This document shows positions 6,745 to 10,000 of a DNA stretch of 10,000 nucleotides, piece by piece. Numbering within the stretch: the first letter of the stretch is position 1; each line of letters begins with the position of its first letter. The stretch lies in NCBI GenBank assembly GCA_020217265.1, contig JAIWOS010000022.1, forward strand, positions 1-10,000, written 5' to 3'. The DNA is from Thiobacillus sp. Its GTDB lineage: Bacteria; Pseudomonadota; Gammaproteobacteria; Burkholderiales; Thiobacillaceae. The notes below the pieces were generated by a model that ran no database searches, was not told the origin of the DNA, and worked only from the letters and a program-made list of their open reading frames with translations. The translations under genes and the position numbers were made by a program.

Positions 6745-6758
6745 GTGCCTTCGGGCAC
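6745..6758 (+). other. Small C(UUCG)G stem-loop
   Basis: GTGCC and GGCAC pair perfectly around TTCG, forming the extra-stable cUUCGg tetraloop when read as plus-strand RNA. On the minus strand it lies in the leader or extreme 5' end of the sulfotransferase gene. The run TTTCCTTT follows on the plus strand, but the stem is only 5 bp, so a terminator call is not justified. Confidence 0.3.
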
Positions 6759-6769
6759 TTTCCTTTACC

Positions 6770-6795
6770 TGCATGGTAGCCAAAGAATTCATGCA
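6770..6795. promoter_or_regulatory. Inverted repeat TGCATG-N14-CATGCA
   Basis: Two perfect 6-bp arms are separated by 14 bp between the sulfotransferase and arsR genes. This symmetry fits a dimeric regulator site, perhaps for the sulfotransferase gene, but no such regulator is encoded here. It could be chance. Confidence 0.25.
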
Positions 6796-6801
6796 AGGCG
6801 C

Positions 6802-6838
6802 TTGCTTTCTCTTTGATATTTCGAATATAATAAAAACA
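6802..6838 (+). promoter_or_regulatory. arsR operon promoter, probably leaderless
   Basis: A consensus -10 TATAAT lies at 6826-6831, with TTGCTT at 6802-6807 as a three-of-six -35 at 18 bp spacing. The arsR ATG begins six bases after the -10, so a start seven bases downstream falls on the A of the ATG. The upstream AATAAAAAC contains no Shine-Dalgarno, which fits a leaderless transcript. The AT-richness of this stretch stands out against the GC-rich surroundings. Confidence 0.72.
6816..6828. promoter_or_regulatory. Likely ArsR operator palindrome
   Basis: ATATT and AATAT flank TCG, giving a 5-3-5 inverted repeat whose right arm overlaps the TATAAT box. ArsR dimers bind AT-rich palindromes over or beside their own promoter, and bound repressor here would block RNA polymerase. 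The symmetry is seen; ArsR binding is inferred from family behaviour and position. Confidence 0.6.
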
Positions 6839-7197
6839 TGGAAACGAAAGACGCCGTCACTGCATTGGCCGCGCTGGCCCAGACTTCACGCCTTGCCGTG
6901 TTCCGCACGCTCGTGCAGGCGGGGCCTGCCGGCCTGCCGGCCGGGCAGGTTGCGGAACTCACCGGGATCGCGCCGTCCTCGCTGTCATTCCATCTCAAGG
7001 AATTGAGCCACGCGGGGCTTGCCGATTCGCGTCAGGAAGGACGTTTCGTCATCTACACCGCCCGCTTCGAAACAATGAACGCGCTGCTCGGTTATCTCAC
7101 CGACAACTGTTGCGGCGGCAATCCCTGCACGTCGGCGACGGCGTGCGCCCCCAAGCCTGCTTCCAGGAAATCCGCATCCAGAAAGGAGCCCGCATGA
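6838..7197 (+). CDS. arsR: ArsR/SmtB-family arsenic-responsive repressor
   Basis: This is a 119-residue winged-helix repressor that should leave its operator when As(III) binds, derepressing the operon. The helix-turn-helix covers about 35-60, with recognition helix SSLSFHLKELSHAGL, followed by the wing SRQEGRFVIYTA. The ELCVCDL As(III) motif of the plasmid R773 ArsR is absent from the DNA-binding helix. Instead, cysteines cluster after the last helix: C91 and C92 in DNCCGGNPC, C97, and C103. This resembles the C-terminal Cys95/Cys96/Cys102 site of Acidithiobacillus ferrooxidans ArsR, with one residue less between the pair and the third Cys. A basic, low-complexity tail follows. The stop overlaps the next ATG by four bases (ATGA). 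Translation probably starts on a leaderless mRNA. Confidence 0.94.
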   Translation: METKDAVTALAALAQTSRLAVFRTLVQAGPAGLPAGQVAELTGIAPSSLSFHLKELSHAGLADSRQEGRFVIYTARFETMNALLGYLTDNCCGGNPCTSATACAPKPASRKSASRKEPA

Positions 7198-7679
7198 AAC
7201 GCCTTCACGTACACGTCGCAGTCGACGATCTGGCCGCCAGCATCAAGTTCTATTCCACCATGTTTGCCGCCGAGCCGACCGTCACCAAGGACGACTATGC
7301 CAAATGGATGCTCGACGATCCGCGGGTCAACTTCGCGATCTCGGCGCGTGGCGCCCCCGCCGGCCTCAACCACCTGGGCGTGCAGGTGGAGAGCGCCGAG
7401 GAACTGGCCGAGATGAATGCGCGGCTGCAAAAGCTCGAGGCCGACGTGGTCGAGGAAATGGGCACGGCCTGCTGCTACGCCAAGTCCGACAAGTACTGGG
7501 CCACCGACCCCACCGGCATCGCGTGGGAGACCTACCACACGCTCGACAGCATTCCCGTGTTCGGCGCCGCGGAAGAGGGCGCCGCGAATGCCGGCGGTTG
7601 CTGCGTGCCCGAGCCTGCCGTGGCCAAGGTGTCGGGCTGCATTCCGGTCAAGGGCCAGGCTTCGTCCGGCTGCTGCTGA
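7194..7679 (+). CDS. arsI: ArsI/CadI-family vicinal-oxygen-chelate protein, likely C-As lyase
   Basis: This 161-residue protein has the glyoxalase/dioxygenase fold. Characterised ArsI enzymes use Fe(II) and O2 to break the C-As bond of trivalent organoarsenicals such as methylarsenite, yielding As(III). Predicted iron ligands are H5 (MKRLHVHV), H60 (GLNHLGVQV) and E112 (IAWETYHT), matching the His-His-Glu triad. The vicinal pair C93-C94 in TACCYAKSDKYW is the organoarsenical-binding loop. Five more cysteines lie in the tail (C136, C137, C149, C160, C161) and may bind metalloid. The start at 7194 has AAAGGAG at good spacing and overlaps the arsR stop by four bases. The same family includes CadI, named for cadmium induction, but the ars context favours ArsI. 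ArsR may also release when As(III) formed by this enzyme accumulates. Confidence 0.9.
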   Translation: MKRLHVHVAVDDLAASIKFYSTMFAAEPTVTKDDYAKWMLDDPRVNFAISARGAPAGLNHLGVQVESAEELAEMNARLQKLEADVVEEMGTACCYAKSDKYWATDPTGIAWETYHTLDSIPVFGAAEEGAANAGGCCVPEPAVAKVSGCIPVKGQASSGCC

Positions 7680-7709
7680 ACCGTTTTCAAACCAGAAGGA
7701 ACCCATGCC

Positions 7710-8135
7710 GTGAGCAAACCCTACACCGTGCTGGTGCTGTGCACCGGCAACTCCTGCCGCTCGCAGATGGCCGAGGTGCTGTTGAACCACGACCTCGCCG
7801 GCCAGGTGCGCGCGCTGTCCGCCGGCACCCGGCCGCAGCCCAAGGTGGCCGACGGCGCGATCGAGGCCTTGAAGCTCGCCGGCCTTGAAACCGGCGGCCT
7901 GCACCCCAAGGACATCGATGCGGTGATGAACGAGGACATCGATCTGGTGGTGACCGTCTGCGACAACGCGAAGGAAGCCTGTCCGATCTTCCCCAGGCCG
8001 ATCCCGTCGATCCACCTGCCTTTCCACGACCCGCACGGCGAGCCGCTGGAAAGTTTCATCGCCGTGCGCGACGACATCCGCGCCCGGCTCGTGGCTGCAG
8101 TGCGCGAGAAATTCGGGCTGCAGGCCGCCGCCTGA
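7710..8135 (+). CDS. arsC: Arsenate reductase, thioredoxin-type LMW phosphatase fold
   Basis: This 141-residue cytoplasmic enzyme should reduce As(V) to As(III). The P-loop CTGNSCRS gives nucleophile C11 and R17. The redox pair C84 and C91 (VTVCDNAKEACP), with six residues between, matches the Cys10/Cys82/Cys89 relay of S. aureus ArsC, so thioredoxin is the likely reductant. D108 in HDPHGEP is the probable general acid. The start is a GTG at 7710 with AGAAGGA nine bases upstream. A nearer ATG at 7705 reads only ATG CCG TGA in another frame and cannot start the protein. The gene lies 30 bp after arsI. Confidence 0.94.
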   Translation: MSKPYTVLVLCTGNSCRSQMAEVLLNHDLAGQVRALSAGTRPQPKVADGAIEALKLAGLETGGLHPKDIDAVMNEDIDLVVTVCDNAKEACPIFPRPIPSIHLPFHDPHGEPLESFIAVRDDIRARLVAAVREKFGLQAAA

Positions 8136-8147
8136 TTCAAATCCGGG

Positions 8148-8651
8148 ATGACCATGGACGAATCGACTTACAACGTGCTGTTCCTCTGTACCGGCAATTC
8201 GGCCCGTTCGATACTCGCCGAATCGCTGCTCAACCAGATGGGCCGGGGGCGCTTCCGCGCCTTTAGCGCGGGCAGCCACCCGGCGGGACAGGTCAATCCG
8301 TTCGCGCTGGAACTGCTGCAGAAGAACCGTTTCCCGACCGACGGACTGCGCAGCAAGCCGTGGGACGAATTCGCGCACCCCGACGCGCCGAGGCTCGATT
8401 TCGTCATCACGGTGTGCGACCGGGCCGCGGGCGAGGTGTGCCCGGTGTGGCCAGGCCAACCGATGACCGCGCACTGGGGCATTCCCGACCCCGCCGCGGT
8501 CAACGGCAGCGACGACGAGAAACGGCGGGCTTTCGTGCTGGCGATGGAGCAATTGCAGCGCCGGATTTCCATGTTCATCAACCTGCCGTTTGCCACGCTC
8601 GACGGCATGAAGCTGGAACACGCCGTGCGCGAGATCGGGAGGACGGCATGA
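8148..8651 (+). CDS. arsC: Second LMW-phosphatase-fold arsenate reductase, divergent type
   Basis: This is a 167-residue paralogue of the preceding enzyme, from a different subgroup. The P-loop CTGNSARS gives C14 and R20. A Cys pair, C90 and C98, lies in VITVCDRAAGEVCP with seven residues between them instead of six, and the acid loop is GIPDPAAV with D114. The chain is longer, with a C-terminal extension around the MFINLPF segment. It probably also reduces arsenate, but the different Cys spacing leaves its electron donor (thioredoxin, glutaredoxin or other thiol) open. The start may be either ATG 8148 or ATG 8154; neither has a good Shine-Dalgarno, and the gap to the previous gene is only 12 bp, so coupling is likely. 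Confidence 0.88.
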   Translation: MTMDESTYNVLFLCTGNSARSILAESLLNQMGRGRFRAFSAGSHPAGQVNPFALELLQKNRFPTDGLRSKPWDEFAHPDAPRLDFVITVCDRAAGEVCPVWPGQPMTAHWGIPDPAAVNGSDDEKRRAFVLAMEQLQRRISMFINLPFATLDGMKLEHAVREIGRTA

Positions 8652-8683
8652 GCGCGCCCCTTCTCACGGAGATCGTTCGATGA
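8648..8683 (+). other. 11-codon open frame bridging arsC and acr3
   Basis: An ATGA at 8648 overlaps the second arsC stop, and the frame it opens (MSAPLLTEIVR) ends in the TGA of another ATGA whose ATG starts acr3 at 8680. It could relay translating ribosomes between the two genes. It also begins with the same eight bases as acr3 (atgagcgc), so it may be a remnant of an older start. Translation is unproven. Confidence 0.25.
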
Positions 8684-9747
8684 GCGCCCAGTGCGAAGTC
8701 ACCGCCAGGCGCGCGGCCGGCGCGCCGATGAGCCTGTTCGAGCGCTGGCTTACGCTGTGGGTGGGGTTGTGCATCGTCGCCGGCGTGCTGCTGGGGCAAC
8801 TGCTGCCGGCGCCGTTCCAGGCGCTGGGACGCATGGAGGTGGCGCAGGTCAATCTTCCGGTCGGGATTCTGATCTGGGTGATGATCATTCCCATGCTGAT
8901 GAAGATCGACTTCGGCGCACTGCATCAGGTGAAGTCGCACTGGAAGGGCATAGCCGTCACGCTGTTCGTGAACTGGGCGGTCAAGCCGTTTTCCATGGCC
9001 TTGCTTGCCTGGCTGTTCATCCGCCACCTGTTCGCGCCCTGGCTGCCAGCCGAGCAGCTCGACAGCTACGTCGCCGGCCTGATCCTGCTGGCCGCGGCGC
9101 CGTGTACCGCTATGGTGTTCGTGTGGAGCCGGCTCACTGGCGGCGATCCCTATTTCACCCTGTCGCAGGTGGCGTTGAACGACGCCATCATGATCTTCGC
9201 CTTTGCGCCCATCGTCGCCCTGCTGCTGGGCCTGTCGGCGATCGTGGTGCCGTGGGACACGCTCATCGCCTCGGTGGTGCTCTATATCGTCATCCCCGTC
9301 ATGCTTGCGCAGATCTGGCGACGCGCCCTGCTCAAGCGCGGGCAGGCGGCGCTCGATGCGACGCTGGCGACGCTGGGGCACCTGTCCATCCTTGCGCTGC
9401 TGGCGACGCTGGTGCTGCTGTTCGCCTTCCAGGGCGAGCAGATCCTCGCGCAGCCGCTGGTCATCGCGCTCATCGCCGTGCCGATCCTGATCCAGGTATT
9501 CTTCAATTCGGCGCTGGCGTACTGGCTGAACCGGCAAGTGGGCGAGAAACACAGCGTCGCCTGCCCGTCGGCGCTCATCGGTGCGTCCAACTTCTTTGAA
9601 CTGGCAGTGGCGGCGGCCATTGCCCTGTTCGGATTCGAGTCCGGCGCGGCGCTCGCCACCGTGGTCGGCGTGCTGATCGAGGTGCCGGTGATGCTGCTGG
9701 TAGTGAAGATCGTCAACCGCAGCCGTACCTGGTACGAGCGCGCTTAG
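8680..9747 (+). CDS. acr3: ACR3-family arsenite efflux permease
   Basis: This 355-residue inner-membrane protein exports As(III) and completes the operon. About ten hydrophobic helices are visible, as expected for ACR3, beginning with LTLWVGLCIVAGVLLG near residue 25. The conserved substrate cysteine is C142 in AAAPCTAMVFVWS, and the conserved glutamate in the last helix is E334 in VLIEVPVM. PVGILIWVMIIPMLMKIDF and SALIGASNFFELAVAAAIA are further ACR3 signatures. These separate it from the unrelated ArsB permease. The ATG at 8680 has GGAG at 8668-8671, eight bases upstream; M17 is a possible internal start. The gene is convergent with the methyltransferase fragment at the window edge. Confidence 0.95.
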   Translation: MSAQCEVTARRAAGAPMSLFERWLTLWVGLCIVAGVLLGQLLPAPFQALGRMEVAQVNLPVGILIWVMIIPMLMKIDFGALHQVKSHWKGIAVTLFVNWAVKPFSMALLAWLFIRHLFAPWLPAEQLDSYVAGLILLAAAPCTAMVFVWSRLTGGDPYFTLSQVALNDAIMIFAFAPIVALLLGLSAIVVPWDTLIASVVLYIVIPVMLAQIWRRALLKRGQAALDATLATLGHLSILALLATLVLLFAFQGEQILAQPLVIALIAVPILIQVFFNSALAYWLNRQVGEKHSVACPSALIGASNFFELAVAAAIALFGFESGAALATVVGVLIEVPVMLLVVKIVNRSRTWYERA

Positions 9748-9760
9748 GCGTACGACAGCG

Positions 9761-9775
9761 CCCTGCGCGGCAGGG
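9761..9775. other. Stem-loop between convergent genes
   Basis: CCCTGC and GCAGGG pair perfectly around GCG, 13 bp after the acr3 stop. On the plus strand a run of A follows rather than T, and on the minus strand the T-run comes before the hairpin, so it does not form a canonical intrinsic terminator in either direction. It might still mark or protect a 3' end. Confidence 0.3.
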
Positions 9776-9785
9776 ATGCAAAAAA

Positions 9786-10000
9786 CTACACGGTGTCGGC
9801 AGGGAACCCGACCCCGAAAACCGCCAGTCTGTCCTTCACCCGTGGGCCTTCTCCGCGCCAGGCGGGCGCGCTACGCGTGTGGATGAAGGGGCTCGTCAGA
9901 CCCAGATCCGCGCCGACGCTGACCAGGGCGGCAGGCGACAGCGTTGCGGCCAGGGCTTCGAGCAGCGCGGCGGCACGGTAGGGCGTTTCGATGAAAAGTT
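9786..10000 (-). CDS. RsmI-like SAM-dependent methyltransferase, C-terminal part only
   Basis: Reading the minus strand from the window edge gives 70 residues ending at TAG (9788-9786). They start LFIETPYRAAALLEALAATL and continue with a beta strand (ALVSVGADLGL), then FIHTRSAPAWRG. FIETPYR with a following helix is typical of the tetrapyrrole-methylase fold enzymes of the RsmI/YraL family, which 2'-O-methylate 16S rRNA C1402, and of the shorter RsmI-like proteins found in proteobacteria. The SAM-binding N-terminal part lies beyond the window, so RsmI itself and a shorter paralogue cannot be separated. It is convergent with acr3 at 38 bp and lies outside the arsenic operon. Confidence 0.8.
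   Translation of the reverse strand, partial: LFIETPYRAAALLEALAATLSPAALVSVGADLGLTSPFIHTRSAPAWRGEGPRVKDRLAVFGVGFPADTV

Noticed and set aside
5817..6779. 320-codon plus-strand frame starting directly after the small peptide stop
   Set aside because: It is fully antisense to the sulfotransferase, which keeps every PAPS motif. The TGA-ATG contact is probably chance.
7194..7679. Ordinary glyoxalase I
   Set aside because: The vicinal CC loop, Cys-rich tail and position in an ars operon fit ArsI/CadI rather than methylglyoxal metabolism.
7092..8621. 509-codon open frame on the minus strand opposite arsI and both arsC genes
   Set aside because: It is antisense to genes with complete catalytic motifs. 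The His/Arg/Gly-rich translation matches no family and is typical of GC-rich shadow frames.
8578..9552. 324-codon minus-strand frame opposite acr3
   Set aside because: Its Gln/His/Arg-rich composition is that expected from the complement of a hydrophobic membrane-protein gene.
9761..9785. Rho-independent terminator for acr3
   Set aside because: A good stem is present, but the homopolymer after it is A on the plus strand, and for the minus strand the T-run comes before the hairpin.

Overview
The window is GC-rich, tightly packed bacterial DNA. The gene set fits a betaproteobacterium, perhaps a sulfur-oxidiser or related Nitrosomonadales lineage: an OmpR/EnvZ pair, two flavoproteins of the PP_4765 and COG2509 types, an arsR-arsI-arsC-arsC-acr3 cluster, and the end of an RsmI-like methyltransferase. 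The lineage is inferred from gene content and composition; there is no rRNA or tRNA to confirm it.

Layout. (1) 1-2441, plus strand: the 3' part of a PP_4765/HI0933-type flavoprotein, overlapping by 17 bp a complete COG2509-type FAD-dependent oxidoreductase. (2) 2353-4385, minus strand: ompR then envZ, joined by a TGATG overlap; the end of envZ overlaps the end of the COG2509 gene tail to tail by 89 bp. (3) 4386-4558: an intergenic region with tandem repeats resembling OmpR half-sites and a stem-loop. (4) 4559-5816, plus strand: secreted-protein genes diverging from ompR. They are a small protein with two near-identical Pro/Gly-rich blocks around paired cysteines, a two-EF-hand protein, a third secreted-protein gene that appears decayed (lost start codon, four frame changes), and a doubtful 22-residue membrane peptide. 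(5) 5829-6731, minus strand: a PAPS-dependent sulfotransferase. (6) 6838-9747, plus strand: a complete arsenic operon. (7) 9786-10000, minus strand: the C-terminal 70 residues of an RsmI-like SAM methyltransferase.

How the genes work together. The ars genes form one unit with overlapping or closely spaced ends. ArsR senses As(III) and probably represses from a palindrome lying over the -10 region of its own promoter. ArsI should cleave the C-As bond of trivalent organoarsenicals to give As(III). Two different LMW-phosphatase-fold arsenate reductases should turn As(V) into As(III), and the ACR3 permease exports it. The arsR promoter seems built for a leaderless mRNA. OmpR/EnvZ may control itself and the divergent secreted-protein genes.

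No CRISPR array, insertion sequence, tRNA or rRNA was found. The most novel material is the Pro/Gly-repeat and Cys-pair protein with its neighbours, plus the fine structure of the ars operon. I see no clear sign of a wholly new multi-gene system.
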